Shown: positions 45,382 through 58,890, counted from the first letter of the stretch. The stretch: DNA of 64,000 bases from Ephydatia muelleri (GCA_013339895.1 JABACO010000002.1:17392171-17456170); one strand, 5' to 3'. Notes: a model not told the origin generated them from the sequence alone. Translations and numbers: made by a program.

Positions 45382-46976
45382 ATGGCCCATTTATGTCGTC
45401 GAAATTTCAAGTCTTGGAAGGCTTGCTTGATTCTGGTGTGTAACGTGGTTCTATATGGGGGCCACCTGTCTTACAGCAGCGGCCCTTTTGTCAAAACTTA
45501 CCAGGGACAGTTCGGGTAACAATGGTGTGGTGCACGTGCTCGCAAGCAACACGAATATTCTACTGAACAGCACAGCAGTTCTGTACATATAGTGGGGATT
45601 CTTGCTGACATAACGGTTTGGTCGATACAAGGTGGTCGCTTACAGCATCTTCATCAGTTTCGCGCTACTGCTGGCATCTTCGGCAGCCAGTCTGATTTCT
45701 AATTTGAGCGAAGCAGGACCAGTACAAGATTGCCTGCTGTTGATAGCAATAGGTGCATACATCGCACATTTTATTGTTTTGACCGTCTTTCCAAGGAAAC
45801 ATCCTGCATTTTGGATTAGACCAACTTTCAGAGGCATCGTCCGACGAATTGAGCTCCTTCATACACTGTTTGTATGGACCATAGTAATAGCAGAATCACC
45901 TTTAATCTACATTCCGACAAATACGGAAACGTGTATTGTGTTATTGACCATTTCCGTGGTGATCAGTGCTGGGATGCTCATACTATGCCTGGCACTGTGC
46001 AGAGGCGCACGTGACTGTAATATCCAGTTCATACGTGAGCCCCCAAGCCGCAGCCCTTACATTAGTGTCTTCAAGGTACTGCAGTTGCAAAGAACCACAA
46101 GACTCCATTACATAGAAGTGCCTTCACTTACTGGGAAGATGGTCCCCCATCAAGACTGGATATATTCTACAAGTGTAGGTTGTGAAAACCTCTTCAGACT
46201 ACTCTATTCTCTGGCATGTATAAATATTGATGTACTTTGTATTGCTCATATCATTCAGCCAAGCATTTGTGCTTCATTTTGGGAGGGAACAGCAAAGCAG
46301 CTACTCTCTACAACCCAAAGACCCCCATCTATCAGATAACAGCCTTTTGCAGTCCGACATCTGTCACAACACTCCTCATCCCCCTTCACGAACTTGTTCT
46401 TCATCCGCTGCTTGGAAATCGATATCTTCCTAACATGATGACCAAAATGAAGATAGCTGGAATCTTGATTTCAGCAAGCCTAGCAATCAACCTTATCATT
46501 GACGGCGTGGGTCACTACAGGCAAAACGTCCAATGTATGTTTGCAGCTTATGCCAGTGCCACACCCCTCCCTGGCCAGTTACAAGCCATAGATATTTCAC
46601 CTTTCATTCTTATTGTGCCTGGTCTTATGGTGGATCTAGCTGTCCCTCTGCTGTATATATCGATTTTGGAGTTTACAGTTGCACAAGCACCATACCGATG
46701 AGGGGAATGATCATTGGATTTGCCTATTTTTTTGTTGGACTCTACATACTGCTAGGAGTTGGCTATGAACAGATATTCATGTTCCTGACTTCATTGTCAC
46801 CGTGGCCAGGCCGCTACAGCTGCTGCTCCATGTACTACACCATTGGAGCCACCGTTTCCCTCCTCGTTACTGTACTCACATTCTGGACAACTCACAAATA
46901 CAAGTATCGGGAAAGGAGTGAAGTCATTAATGAATATCAATTTATTGAAAATTATTACAGCGCCCACTCCAACTGA
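45382..46976 (+). pseudogene. POT/PTR2-type transporter pseudogene, copy B with extra indels
   Basis: Matches 24860-26454 including the shared 31-nt deletion near 46160. In addition it has about ten private one-base indels, for example an extra G in TATATGGGGG (about 45456), a missing C in GTACATATAG (about 45587), an extra A in GACATAACGG, an extra C in TTGACCGTC (about 45783), a missing G in CACTGTTTG (about 45869), a missing T in GCAGTTGCAA (about 46084), an extra C in GACCCCCATC (about 46324) and a missing C in ATACCGATG (about 46694). These scatter the reading frame. Mostly homopolymer-type changes suggest read error and not decay. Confidence 0.85.
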
Positions 46977-48305
46977 ATTATACAAAGCCCTCGGTTTTTC
47001 TGTACACACCTTCTGATTTTCTTGACTGTTTGACCTACAAACTTGTGCTGAAAAGTGCTGTGCTAGACAATGTACATGTGACTTGAACGATCACTCACTA
47101 AGTGCACTAACTTGATAATGCTTAATTGCATATAATAATGATTCTAGGGAACAAACAATTGCAACCGAGTAAAAGGAAGCTGGTAGCATTGAGCAAATTT
47201 AGATTGATTTGGGCCATGCGATTCATATCTTGTCTCCCCACACACTTGCAAGTGTCAAGTGCCCTCCATTGAGTTTCTGTCATATTGGTTAGTGTGTCTA
47301 TTATTGGCTGAGTGATATATGCATATCAGGTATACATTGATGGTGTTATGAAATACATTTCTAAGGCCATTAGTGAAGGCATTGAGACATTGCCCTGAGT
47401 TAGAGATGGGTGGAGAAACTTTAGTAGTACTTTCTACTGCTCGTAGCCTTTAGCCAAGCATTTGTAGTCCATTTCATGGATTAGCAACAAAATTATTCTA
47501 CAGCCACCTGATTTCAGTGTCATGTGTTTATCGTTCATGTTCTTTCTTTCAACTCTGTTTTTCTTTGTTATTGTTTATTTTAATCTTTACTTTGGTTGGG
47601 AGGAAAATTCGTTTGTGCTGAGAGTCTTCTGTATGACAGTACTGTTTTTAGACGTCCATGGACACTATTCTTGTTCTTAATTCTTTGAACGCCAAGTGCG
47701 ATCATAAATGTACCATACATGCATGAATTAGGTATTGCATGCAAAAATGTGTTGATCAGTCACAACTCAATGATGCATGCAAATGTATCCTGCACTTATA
47801 ACCTTATAAGTACAAAGTATTATGTTTCTCACACTGGCTAAAGAACCCCATTATTCAGATGACCTCATTTCACTAATGCATCACTTCAATACTCCAAGAA
47901 CAAGAATGCGTAGCCCATGTAGATCTGTGTAGTGTTCACTCCTCCTCTTTTGCCAGACAGTTCGTATTATGGGTGTTGCAACAAAAGGTGCCAGCGTAAT
48001 GGACACACAAAAGGTGCTGTACAGCGGGACAACTTGCTCAAATATTTGTATGACTATGGGATATGAGCCATGCATACTCAACAGGTGGGAGTATGTTGTA
48101 GCATTTAGCTTTTAACAGGGAAAAAAATTAGCTGTTGTTCGCATGATGGATTTTCCAACAGAGATGCTGATTGAAGTATAGGCGTGTTGAAAGATTTAAG
48201 TATCATTTCTTGTGCTTCAATACATGCTTGTTGCAATGGAATACATTAAGGATTCAAATAGCAATATTTTGTACAGACCAATAAGTTCTTTTTTCAAGTC
48301 AAGTG
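46977..48305 (+). other. Paralogous 3' flank of transporter unit (copy B)
   Basis: Counterpart of 26455-27767. Near 47020-47090 it differs by a short indel and several substitutions, after which identity is very high. Confidence 0.6.
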
Positions 48306-48313
48306 TAAAGTGT

Positions 48314-49228
48314 TAAGGCTTTAACGGATCGGATCCGAATTCGCGGATATCCTATCCGAAAGGCCAACGGATCGGATTCAGTTTCGTTACATTAATCATT
48401 TAGATTGATGTTTCAAAGTCGAACAGATTCGGATTATACCCCGCCCAATCCCACCGGATACTAACACGCATACCTATCTGAATACCGGTGGTCTGGGACC
48501 GAGGGAATGCAGCCAGATTGAACAGTCCGCGTGCATTTTGTATTTTTGGCAAAAGGCGGTTGACGGTGTGAGAAAATATAGGCTTTTATTTCTTCCCTTT
48601 ATTTGTACTTAACGCTTTTTCTATTTTTATTTTTGTCACCGCCCTTTCCAATTCGGGCATTTCCCCCTTGCTCGCTTTATATATGGGGTATGTGTCAGTC
48701 TGGTGTGTGTTTTTTTTTTCTTTTACAAGCATTGGGTTCATTTCTCATGTAGGCTCAAGACAGGTTAGCTAAAATATTAATCCAACCAAGTTTGTCACAT
48801 TGAGGGGTCGTCAGAATGTTTCATAAGGTAATATTATAATATTGTGCAAGGATAGTCAAGTTACAAGTAAATAAATAAAAAATCTCTTTGAGAAATAGAG
48901 TACGATGTAGGATTGGTCTGGGTGGTGTAAAAACAAAACTCTGGATTTGGTAAGACCACATGCAACGAAAACAGTCCTACAATTTAGCAGAACGTCATGC
49001 GTTTGATCGAAAACTACGCCCATGGAGCCAATAGGACCCACTACCGTGGGTCCAGATATTCAGATATCCAATGGCTGTTACCTTCAGATTCAGATCATAT
49101 ACCCTGAATCCGTCTGCTAAATCAGATCATATACCCTGAATCCGTCTGCTAAATCAGATCAGATTCAGATTCATGCCTTAACAGATCAGATTATAATGCC
49201 GAATCTGATCTGATCTGTTAAAGCCTTA
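48314..49228. mobile_element. hAT-like non-autonomous DNA transposon (copy B)
   Basis: Same 915-bp element, same ends and the same TAAAGTGT duplication (48306-48313 and 49229-49236) as 27776-28690, with a few substitutions. It is not an independent insertion. Confidence 0.85.
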
Positions 49229-49407
49229 TAAAGTGTCAATTCTTGTACTTTGAAACATGCTTGCAATGATGTAACATACAACCTGCTTTGACATTCAAAA
49301 GACTATATATCATGTTAAAATAATGACAAAGTTCAAAATGTATCATTGATAAGCTTCCCACTGAGGTGCTGATTAAAGTGTGGTGTGCCTAAAGGTTCTA
49401 TGAACAT

Positions 49408-49655
49408 CCCCACACCACCAGACCTCCACACATATCCATGCATCTCCACCATCTTGACACATCCCCACACCACCTCCACACATATCCATGCATCTCCACC
49501 ATCTTGACACATCCCCACACCACCTTCACACATATCCATGCATCTCCACCATCTTGACACATCCCCACACACCTCCACACATATCCATGCATCTCCACCA
49601 TCTCGACACATCCCCACACCACCTCCACACATATCCATGCATCTCCACCATCTTG
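49408..49655 (+). repeat. C-rich minisatellite, 50-bp unit, about 5 copies (copy B)
   Basis: Counterpart of 28872-29116; one unit lacks two bases (CACACACCTCC). Confidence 0.9.
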
Positions 49656-49894
49656 CCACACATTTCAACACATTCCCGCACTCTCAACACAAGTAATCCC
49701 CGTGTGAACCAGTTTTCAACACGTGTGACACTGATGGTGCTGTGATTGGGACCTTCACTTTGTTTTGTGATGTTATAGGGACAAGGAACGGTTTGTACGC
49801 ATTTAACTTGAGCTGTTTGATGTTGTATTGTATGTGTTAGCAGCACCTTGTAAGGAGTATATGCTGACAAGGCTATATACACCACAGCAACGGC

Positions 49895-50020
49895 AAGAAT
49901 GATAGGGGTTAACACAAGAATGATAGGGGTTAACACAAGAATGATAGGGGTTAACACAAGAATGATAGGGGTTAAAACAAGAATGATAGGGGTTAACACA
50001 AGAATGATAGGGGTTAACAC
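49895..50020. repeat. 21-bp minisatellite, 6 copies (copy B)
   Basis: Six tandem units against four at 29357-29440. One unit has TTAAAACA for TTAACACA. Confidence 0.9.
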
Positions 50021-50289
50021 ATATTCCTACTGCACTTTTACACCCATACATTATGTCTTTTAAGCCATCAGGTGTTGTGACCAGTTCATATCATGAAAGT
50101 AAATTTTTCTGGACTTGGGAGTTGAATCAACACTTGAGCTAGTGGGCATGGCCCAACTTCAGCTGGAACAGGCTAAACCAGATGATGAACTCTGGAGAAG
50201 CCCATCAACGGATGTTACGAAAGGAGTAAATGTACCTCACCTATCTTCCACTGCCTTTTTATTTAGCTTCTTCGTCTCTAGAGCCCCTG

Positions 50290-53043
50290 TGTCCTAAATT
50301 GATTCTGGTGTTCGATGCAGGTGTGATGGTGCGTCTGTGTCAATGACTTTTATATCAAACAACGCTTCCAGTCCAAACACCTCGAATGCCTAGATCGGCC
50401 CTCAATCCTGGACCATCTGCTTTGGATTCAGCCTCTTTGACTATTGGTTCACGTACAACCTGACTCCATACTTGAGCAGCCATATCCCCAAGACAGTCCC
50501 GAACTTCGTTATGTCGTTGGATGACAAGACTACCTGTCTTACAGTCTAATGCATGTTGCAACGTGAAATTTGCACTACATCCATCACACTTGAAAGGTAT
50601 ACAGGAAGGGTTGCCGTTGATATCGAATTGCCAAACCATCCCTAAACTGAGAGGGTGCTAGGTCAAAGTGACAACTCTCTAATGGGACCACATTCAGCCA
50701 AGCTGACGTTTTACCTTTTATTGCCCTTTGTATTGATCTCTGTCTCTCCTTTGTGAACTGTGCTAGAATGGACCTCCAAGCTGGACTGGTGTAAATCCTC
50801 TTGAACTTTACGGTGCATCTGTCTGGCCTCATTGAGTGCATCCAGATGACTAACATGGCAAAATGTATCCTTACCTATTAAGGCATTGGCAATAACAACT
50901 GTGCCTTGTTTAGATGTTTTGAAGATCTCTGTTGGCATATATGTAGGGTCAAGTACTCCTAGACCTGCTAGGTGTGTTGGCATAGATGTAGGGTCAAGTA
51001 CTCCTAGACCTGCTAGGTGTGTTGGCATAGATGTAGGGTCAAGTACTCCTAGACCTGCTAGGTGTGTTGGCATAGATGTAGGGTCAAGTACTCCTAGACC
51101 TGCTAGGTGTGTTGGCATAGATGTAGGGTCAAGTACTCCTAGACTGCTAGGTGTGTTGGCATAGATGTAGGGTCAAGTACTCCTAGACCTGCTAGGTGTG
51201 TTGGCATAGATGTAGGGTCATGTACTCCTAGACCTGCTAGGTGTGTTGGCATAGATGTAGGGTCAAGTACTCCTAGACCTGCTAGGTGTGTTGGCATATA
51301 TGTAGGGTCAAGTACTCCTAGACCTGCTAGGTGTGTTGGCATAGATGTAGGGTCAAGTACTCCTAGACCTGCTAGGTGTGTTGGCATAGGTGTAGGGTCA
51401 AGTACTCCTAGACCTGGTGTGTTGGCATAGGTGTAGGGTCAAGTACTCCTAGACCTGCTAGGTGTGTTGGCATAGATGTAGGGTCAAGTACTCCTAGACC
51501 TGCTAGGCATGTTGGCATAGATGTAGGGTCAAGTACTCTAGACCTGCTAGGTGTGTTGGCATAAATGAAGGGTCAAGTACTCCTAGACCTGCTAGGTGTG
51601 TTGGCATAGATGTAGGGTCATGTACTCCTAGACCTGCTAGGTGTGTTGGCATAGATGTAGGGTCAAGTACTCCTAGACCTGCTAGGTGTGTTGGCATAGG
51701 TGTAGGGTCAAGTACTCCTAGACCTGCTAGGTGTGTTGGCATAGATATAGGGTCAAGTACTCCTAGACCTGCTAGGTGTGTTGGCATAGATGTAGGGTCA
51801 AGTACTCCTAGACTGCTAGGTGTGTTGGCATAGATGTAGGGTCAAGTACTCCTAGACCTGCTAGGTGTGTTGGCATAGATGTAGGGTCATGTACTCCTAG
51901 ACCTGCTAGGTGTGTTGGCATAGATGTAGGGTCAAGTACTCCTAGACCTGCTAGTTGTGTTGGCATAGATGTAGGGTCAAGTACTCCTAGACCTGCTAGG
52001 CGTGTTGGCATAGAGTAGGGTCAAGTACTCCTAGACCTGCTAGGAGTGTTGGCATAGATGTAGGGTCAAGTACTCCTAGACCTGCTAGGTGCATTGGCAT
52101 AGATGTAGGGTCAAGTACTCCTAGACCTGCTAGGTGCGTTGGCATAGATGTAGGGTGAAGTACTCCTGGACCTGCTAGGTGTGTTGCATAGATGTTAGGG
52201 TCAAGTGCTCCTAGACCTGCTAGGTGTGTTGGCATAGAGTAGGGTGAAGTACTCCTAGACCTGCTAGGTGCGTTGGCATAGATGTAGGGTCAAGTACTCC
52301 TAGACATGCTAAGTGTGTTAGGATAGATGTAGGGTCAAGTACTCCTAGACCTGCTAGGTGTGTTGGCATAGATGTAGGGTCATGTACTCCTAGACCTGCT
52401 AGGTGTGTTGGCATAGATGTAGGGTCAAGTACTCCTAGACCTGCTAGGTGTGTTGGCATAGATGTAGGGTCATGTACTCCTAGACCTGCTAGGTGTGTTG
52501 GCATAGATGTAGGGTCAAGTACTCCTAGACCTGCTAGGTGTGTTGGCATAGATGTAGGGTCAAGTACTCCTAGACCTGCTAGGTGTGTTGGCATAGATGT
52601 AGGGTCAAGTACTCCTAGACCTACTAGGTGTGTTGGCAAACAGCTGCAGTTCAGCATCAGACAGGCTTCCATCAAACAAGGCAGGCAAAAACACTTCTTG
52701 ATTGTGTCTTGTAGTACTATGAATTCATCACTGCAATCTGGTACTACCTATTGTATATGAAGCCCCATTCACACTGAAGAGACTTTGTCATGCTTGCAAA
52801 TGCTGCTTGAAGTGTCTTGGTAGCAGCATGTGATAGATGTTGCACACACTTCACCCAGCCATCCACCTTCCCATGGATATATGACTTCTGACTGTCCTTA
52901 TCCCCAATCACCCCACTGAGGAAGCGATGGCTTGATACAATAATCACACCATGATCTTTAAAGAGCTCTTTTGCTTCTTCTTTATAATGTTTAGTTACAA
53001 CCAAAAAACTCTTAGTGAGTTCAGCGAAGTAGCCATGAAAATG
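50290..53043 (-). pseudogene. Reverse-transcriptase relic (copy B)
   Basis: Counterpart of 29710-32079 with the same motifs on the minus strand (MTKSLQCEWGFIYN, SAWLNVVPLE, LQHALDCKTG, RHNEVRD). Near 50615 it has an insertion of about 10 bases relative to copy A (GATATCGAATTGCC against GCCC). Non-functional. Confidence 0.75.
50930..52638. repeat. 45-bp codon-phased minisatellite inside RT relic, about 38 copies (copy B)
   Basis: Same unit as 30335-31672 and longer by about eight units, mainly toward the right end (about 52360-52620). Minus-strand frames read MPTHLAGLGVLDPTS repeats. Confidence 0.95.
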
Positions 53044-53059
53044 ATAAACATATTACTAT

Positions 53060-53392
53060 AACAATTCCGCGTATAATCGGTTAACGTCGTCTTTTTTTGT
53101 AATGGCCCCGTCCAGAGTGCGTGCCGCGTGACCTTACAAAAACGGCCTGCGCGTATTGTTTATGTGTCATGTAGACTATGCGTATAGACTGGGCATGCTA
53201 AGAAATTAAGTAGTTTGATTTCATTTTGCAGTTTCTGGTGAGTCATGGTACGCTTTGAAACATTGGGTAGCTATAATGAGGCGGCACTTCAGAATTATAG
53301 AGTGATACCGTAAATTATCTAATTGTACACCCAGTTTCCAGCCGCATACAACCCACATACTGCATATTTGTGGTTGCGGGTGTGTCGCGGAT
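53060..53392 (+). promoter_or_regulatory. Upstream block of transporter gene (copy B)
   Basis: Counterpart of 32100-32426 with two or three single-base differences. Confidence 0.4.
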
Positions 53393-55009
53393 ATGGCCCA
53401 TTTATGTCGTCGAAATTTCAAGTCTTGGAAGGCTTGCTTGATTCTGGTGTGTAACGTGGTTCTAAATGGAGCCAGCCGTCTTACAGCAGCGGCCCTTTTG
53501 TCAAAGGACAGTTCGGGTAACAATGATGTGATGCACGTGCTTGCACGCAACACGAATATTCTACTGAACAGCACAGCAGTTCTGTACATCATAGTGGGGA
53601 TTCTTGCTGACATACGATTTGGTCGATACAAGGTGGTCGCTTACAGCATCTTCATCAGCTTCGCGCTACTGCTGGCATCTTCGGCAGCCAGTCTGATTTC
53701 TACTTTGAGCCGAACAGGACAAGATTGCCTGCTGTGGATATCAATAAGTGCATACATCGCACATTTTATTGCTTTGACGTCTTTCCAAGGAACCATCTTG
53801 CATTTTGGATTAGACCAACTTTCAGAGGCATCGTCCGACGAATTAAGCTCCTTCATACACTGGTTTGTATGGACCATTATAATAGCAGAATCACCCTTAA
53901 TCTACATTCCGACAAATACGGAAACTTGTATTGTGTTTTTGACCATTTCCATGGTGATCAGTGCTGGGATGCTCATACTATGCCTGGCACTGTGCAGAGG
54001 CGCACGTGGCTGCAATATCCAGTTCATACGTGAGCCCCCAAGCCGCAGTCCCTACACTAGTGTATTCAAGGTACTGCAGTTTGCAAAGAACCACAAGACT
54101 CCATTACATAGAAGTGCCCTCACTTACTGGGAAGATGGTCCCCCATCAAGACTGGATATGGGCAAGGACAAATATGGAGGACCATTCACCAATGAACAAG
54201 TGGAAGATGTGAAAACTTTCTTCAGACTACTCTATTCTCTGGCATGTATACTGTTTATGTACTTTTTATTGTCTATATCCTTCAGGGAAGAATTTGTGCT
54301 TCATTTTGGGAGGGAACAGCAAAGCAGCTACTCTCTACAACCCAAAGACCCCATCTATCTGATCACAGCTCACATCTTTTACAGTCCGATATTTGCCACT
54401 GCACTCCTCATCCCCCTTCACGAGCTTGTTCTTCATCCGCTGCTTGGAAATCGATATCTTCCTAACATGATGACCAAAATGAAGATAGCTGGAATCTTGA
54501 TTTCAGCAAGCCTAGCAATCAACCTTATCATTGATGGTGTGGGTCACTACAGACAAAACGTCCAATGTATGTTTGCAGCTTACACCAATGCCACACCCCT
54601 CCCTGGCCAGTTACAAGCCATAGATATTTCACCTTTCATTCTTATTGTGCCTGGTCTTATGGTGGATCTAGCTTTCCCTCTGCTGTATATATCGTTTTTG
54701 GAGTTTACAGTTGCACAAGCACCATACCCGATGAGGGGAATGATGATTGGATTTGCCTATTTTTTTGTTGGACTATTTACAATATTAGGAGCTGGCTATC
54801 AAAGGATATTCATGTCCCTGGCTTTATTGTCATCATGGCCAGGCCGCTACAGCTGCTGCACCTTGTACTACACCATTGGAGCCACCGTTTCCCTCCTCGT
54901 TACTGTACTCACATTCTGGACAACTCACAAATACAAGTTTCGGGAAAGAAGTGAAGTTATTAATGAATATCAGTTTATTGAAAATTATTACAGTGCCCAC
55001 TCCAACTGA
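53393..55009 (+). CDS. POT/PTR2-type (SLC15-like) membrane transporter, intact, 538 aa (copy B)
   Basis: Encodes the same 538-residue protein as 32427-34043. A synonymous difference is visible near the 3' end (GAAAGAAGTG for GAAAGGAGTG). Motifs, absent ExxER and unknown substrate are as described there. Identity at this level in coding and flanking sequence is what is expected of two alleles or a very recent duplicate. Confidence 0.9.
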   Translation: MAHLCRRNFKSWKACLILVCNVVLNGASRLTAAALLSKDSSGNNDVMHVLARNTNILLNSTAVLYIIVGILADIRFGRYKVVAYSIFISFALLLASSAASLISTLSRTGQDCLLWISISAYIAHFIALTSFQGTILHFGLDQLSEASSDELSSFIHWFVWTIIIAESPLIYIPTNTETCIVFLTISMVISAGMLILCLALCRGARGCNIQFIREPPSRSPYTSVFKVLQFAKNHKTPLHRSALTYWEDGPPSRLDMGKDKYGGPFTNEQVEDVKTFFRLLYSLACILFMYFLLSISFREEFVLHFGREQQSSYSLQPKDPIYLITAHIFYSPIFATALLIPLHELVLHPLLGNRYLPNMMTKMKIAGILISASLAINLIIDGVGHYRQNVQCMFAAYTNATPLPGQLQAIDISPFILIVPGLMVDLAFPLLYISFLEFTVAQAPYPMRGMMIGFAYFFVGLFTILGAGYQRIFMSLALLSSWPGRYSCCTLYYTIGATVSLLVTVLTFWTTHKYKFRERSEVINEYQFIENYYSAHSN

Positions 55010-56530
55010 ATTATACAAATCCCTCGGTTTCTTTATACACACCTTCTGATTTTCTTGATGTTATACCTACAAACTCATATTGTAAAGTGATGTTATACCT
55101 AAAAACTCGTGCTGTAAAGTGCTGTGCTAGACAATGTACATGTGACTTGAATGATCACTCACTTAGTGCACTAACTTGATAATGCTTAATTGCATATAAT
55201 AATGATTCTAGGGAACAAATAATTGCAACAGAGTAAAAGGAAGCTTGTAGCATTGAGCAAATTTAGATTGATTTGGGCCATGAGATTCAAGTCTTGCATG
55301 TATCTTGTCTCTAGGGAGCACCACACACACTTGCAAGTGTCAAGTGCCCTCCATTGCGTTTCTGTCATATTGGTTAGTGTGTCTATTATTGACTGGTGAT
55401 ATATGCATATCAGGTATACATTGTTGGTGATATGAAATACATTTCTAAGGCCATTAGTGAAGGCATTGAGACATTGCCCTGAGTTAGAGGTGGGTGGAGA
55501 AACTTTAGTAGTACTTTGTACTGCTCATAGCCTTTAGCCGAGCATTTGTAGTCCATTTCATGGATAAGCAACATAATTATTCTGCAAAGCCACCTGATTT
55601 CTGCGTCATGCGTTTATCGTTCATGTTCTTTCTTTCAACTCTGTTTTTCTTTGTTATTGTTTATTTTAATATTTACTTTGGTTGGGAGGAAAATTACTTT
55701 GGTGCTGAAAGAGAGTTTTCTGTATGACAGTACTGTTTTTAGACGTCCATGGACATTATTCTTGTTCTTTATTCTTTGATCACCAAGTGCGATCATGAAT
55801 GCACCATACATGCTGAGTTAGGTATTGCATGCAAAAATGTCACAACTCAATGATGCATGCATATGCTTGCTGCACTTATAACCTTATAAGTACAAAGTAA
55901 TTATGTTTCTCACACTGACTCAAGAACCCCATTATTCAGATGACCTCACTTCAATACTCCCAAGAACTAGAATGCGTAGCCCAGATCTATGTAGTGCTCC
56001 CTTTTTGCCAGACAGTTCGCATTATGGATGTTGCAACAAAAGGTGCCATCATAATGGACACACAAAAGGTGCTGTACACCGGGACAGAATATTTGTATGA
56101 CTATGGGATGTGCCATGCATATTCAACAAGGGGGAGTATGTTGTCACATTTAGCTTTTAACAGGGAACAAAATTAGCTGTTGTTCGTGTGATTGAAAAGT
56201 AGGATCTTCCTACAGAAATGCTGATTGAAGTATAGGCGTGTTGAAAGATTTGAGTATCATTTCTTGTACTTTGAAACATGCTTGCTGCAATGGAATAACA
56301 CCTAGAATCAAATAGCAATATTTTGCACAGACCAATCAGTTCTTATTTAATTCATGTACTTAAATCCTTTGAAAAGTGGGCTAGATGTTATGATAAAAGT
56401 GTGAAGTATCAATTCGTGTACTTTGAAACATGCTTGCAAGGATGTAACATACTTTGAGATTCAAAATACTATATTTCATGTTAACATGTTTATTCATCAT
56501 TGATAATCTTCCCACTGAGGTGCTGATTAA
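55010..56530 (+). other. Paralogous 3' flank of transporter unit (copy B)
   Basis: Counterpart of 34044-35560; no gene. Confidence 0.6.
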
Positions 56531-56552
56531 CACATCTCCACACATCTATGCA

Positions 56553-57127
56553 CATCCCCACACACCACCTTCACACATATCCATGCATCTTCACCATCTC
56601 GACACATCCCCACACACCACCTTCACACATATCCATGCATCTTCACCATCTCGACACATCCCCACACACCACCTTCACACATATCCATGCATCTTCACCA
56701 TCTCGACACATCCCCACACACCACCTTCACACATATCCATGCATCTTCACCATCTCGACACATCCCCACACACCACCTTCACACATATCCATGCATCTTC
56801 ACCATCTCGACACATCCCCACACACCACCTTCACACATATCCATGCATCTTCACCATCTCGACACATCCCCACACACCACCTTCACACATATCCATGCAT
56901 CTTCACCATCTCGACACATCCCCACACACCACCTTCACACATATCCATGCATCTTCACCATCTCGACACATCCCCACACACCACCTTCACACATATCCAT
57001 GCATCTTCACCATCTCGACACATCCCCACACACCACCTTCACACATATCCATGCATCTTCACCATCTCGACACATCCCCACACACCACCTTCACACATAT
57101 CCATGCATCTTCACCATCTCGACACAT
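56553..57127 (+). repeat. C-rich minisatellite, 52-bp unit, about 11 copies (copy B)
   Basis: Counterpart of 35585-36110, one unit longer and uniform. A strand-switch segment follows, as at 36111-36420 (57128-57440). Confidence 0.9.
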
Positions 57128-57439
57128 TTCCACTCATTTTCAACTATTTCTACACATCTCAACGTACCTCAAACATCTCCACACATCTCTACCAAATTCC
57201 ACATATCTCCACCCATCTCCAGTAGAGGTGTATGGAGGTGTGTGAAGTTGGGTGGAAATGTGCGGGATGTAGGTAGATGTGTGGAGATGTTGAAGGCAGA
57301 TGGAGATGTGTAGAGATGGTTGAAAATGTGTGGCATGTGTTGAGGTGTGCGTGCATCTCCACTCATCTCCACACATCTCCACTCATGGTCAATCATCTCT
57401 GCACAATTTCATTTATCTCCACACATCTCCACCTGGCTC

Positions 57440-57606
57440 CACACCATCTCCACACAACCCATCTCCACACAACCCATCTCCACACAACCCATCTCCACAC
57501 AACCCATCTCCACACAACCCATCTCCACATAACCCATCTCCACACAACCATCTCCACACAACCCATCTCCACACAATCCATCTCCACACAACCCATCTCC
57601 ACAACT
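57440..57606 (+). repeat. 15-bp C-rich minisatellite (copy B)
   Basis: Counterpart of 36423-36592; a shorter (GT)n follows at about 57662-57681. Confidence 0.9.
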
Positions 57607-58065
57607 CCACATAGTTCGCACATCCCCACACCATCTCCACACATCTCCACCCAAATTCAACGTGTGTGTGTGTGTGTGTGTCTTGATTTGATTTCTGTGT
57701 GTGCATGTGTGTGCATGTTAGATGTTGTGTATTAATGCTGTTATCAGTTTTTGTCTTACTCCACGCACTACAGCAACAATAGTGATACAATTGTGACACT
57801 GAAATGTGTTGCAAGTACGATTAAAAACAACACGTAATACGTGCAGCTCTGGATAGTGGCAGTGACATTTTTATAAATCCATGTCCGCCGCTGTCTGCTT
57901 ACATTTGCGCGCGTCCACAAAAATGACGTCATAATCAGGTCGTGTGCTAAAGGTTGCCCGGCCTAAATCCAAGTAGAAATCAAGACGTTGCTATAGGTTC
58001 AAATCCTGTTAAAAATAACTTCTTTTTTTTTTCCTCCTTGTATAATATCTACATAAGTATAAGAC

Positions 58066-58340
58066 CAAGCTAGTGCACTGTGGCTTAGTGGTTATGACGA
58101 GAGCTTCACAAGTTCGGGGTTCCATTCCGGCCCGGGGTCTACCCAATAGTTGTATCCGTTATTCCACAGGTGCATGGTTGCATAGCCTCGGTTCTGTCGG
58201 AGATGACTACCGAAAAGTGAAAGAGCTGCTGATGTTGGGTGATTCCTCATCAAAGGGCACAATATCTGCTCGATTTGGTTTCCGTTGACTTGGTAGTGTC
58301 ACTCAATAGGAATTCTCCAATGGAGAAACAAAAAAAAATA
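58066..58340 (+). mobile_element. tRNA-derived SINE-like element (copy B)
   Basis: Counterpart of 37056-37320 with box A at about 58081-58097 and box B at about 58118-58128. The spacing is one base shorter than in copy A (GAGAGCTTC for GAGAAGCTTC). A C-run of over 20 bases follows at about 58428-58451, far longer than in copy A. Confidence 0.6.
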
Positions 58341-58890
58341 GAGAGTTGCTGTCTTCCCTACGCCTGTGTCAGGTGTAGGGTGCCATTTTGGTTTCTTTTT
58401 TTTTTTTAATCTCTCCCCCCCCTCCCTCCCCCCCCCCCCCCCCCCCCCCCCTTCTTTTCTTCAACTCTGGGATATGGCAAGCAGATAACAACATATTTAC
58501 GGGTGGGCCTGTGTTCAACCAATTATTCAAGCCAACTCTTTAACACTGCAACCAAAAGAAATGTCCCCCAGTGGGGGGAATTGAACACCTCAATCTATCC
58601 AATGGACTCGGGGTAATGATATTACGATGAAGTCATACAACATGCATGCACATTAGATTGTCACTACACAGTGCATCACATTGTCACTACATGTAGTTCC
58701 TCAGCTGATGATTACAGCCTTTTCACTTCTTTAAAAACTTCCCCTGTGACATTTATTTTGTAATTACCATTGGAAGATAAAAACTATTTTCTTTGACCTA
58801 ACAGTTGTCACTGCTGTGAAGGACTTCGTCTCTCTTGTCCGTTCAAATGACTAGCAATAAAACCCTGCTGAATTTATTGTAGGCATCATC
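58341..58890. other. Low-complexity spacer (copy B)
   Basis: Counterpart of 37321-37858; homopolymer lengths differ. No gene. Confidence 0.35.
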
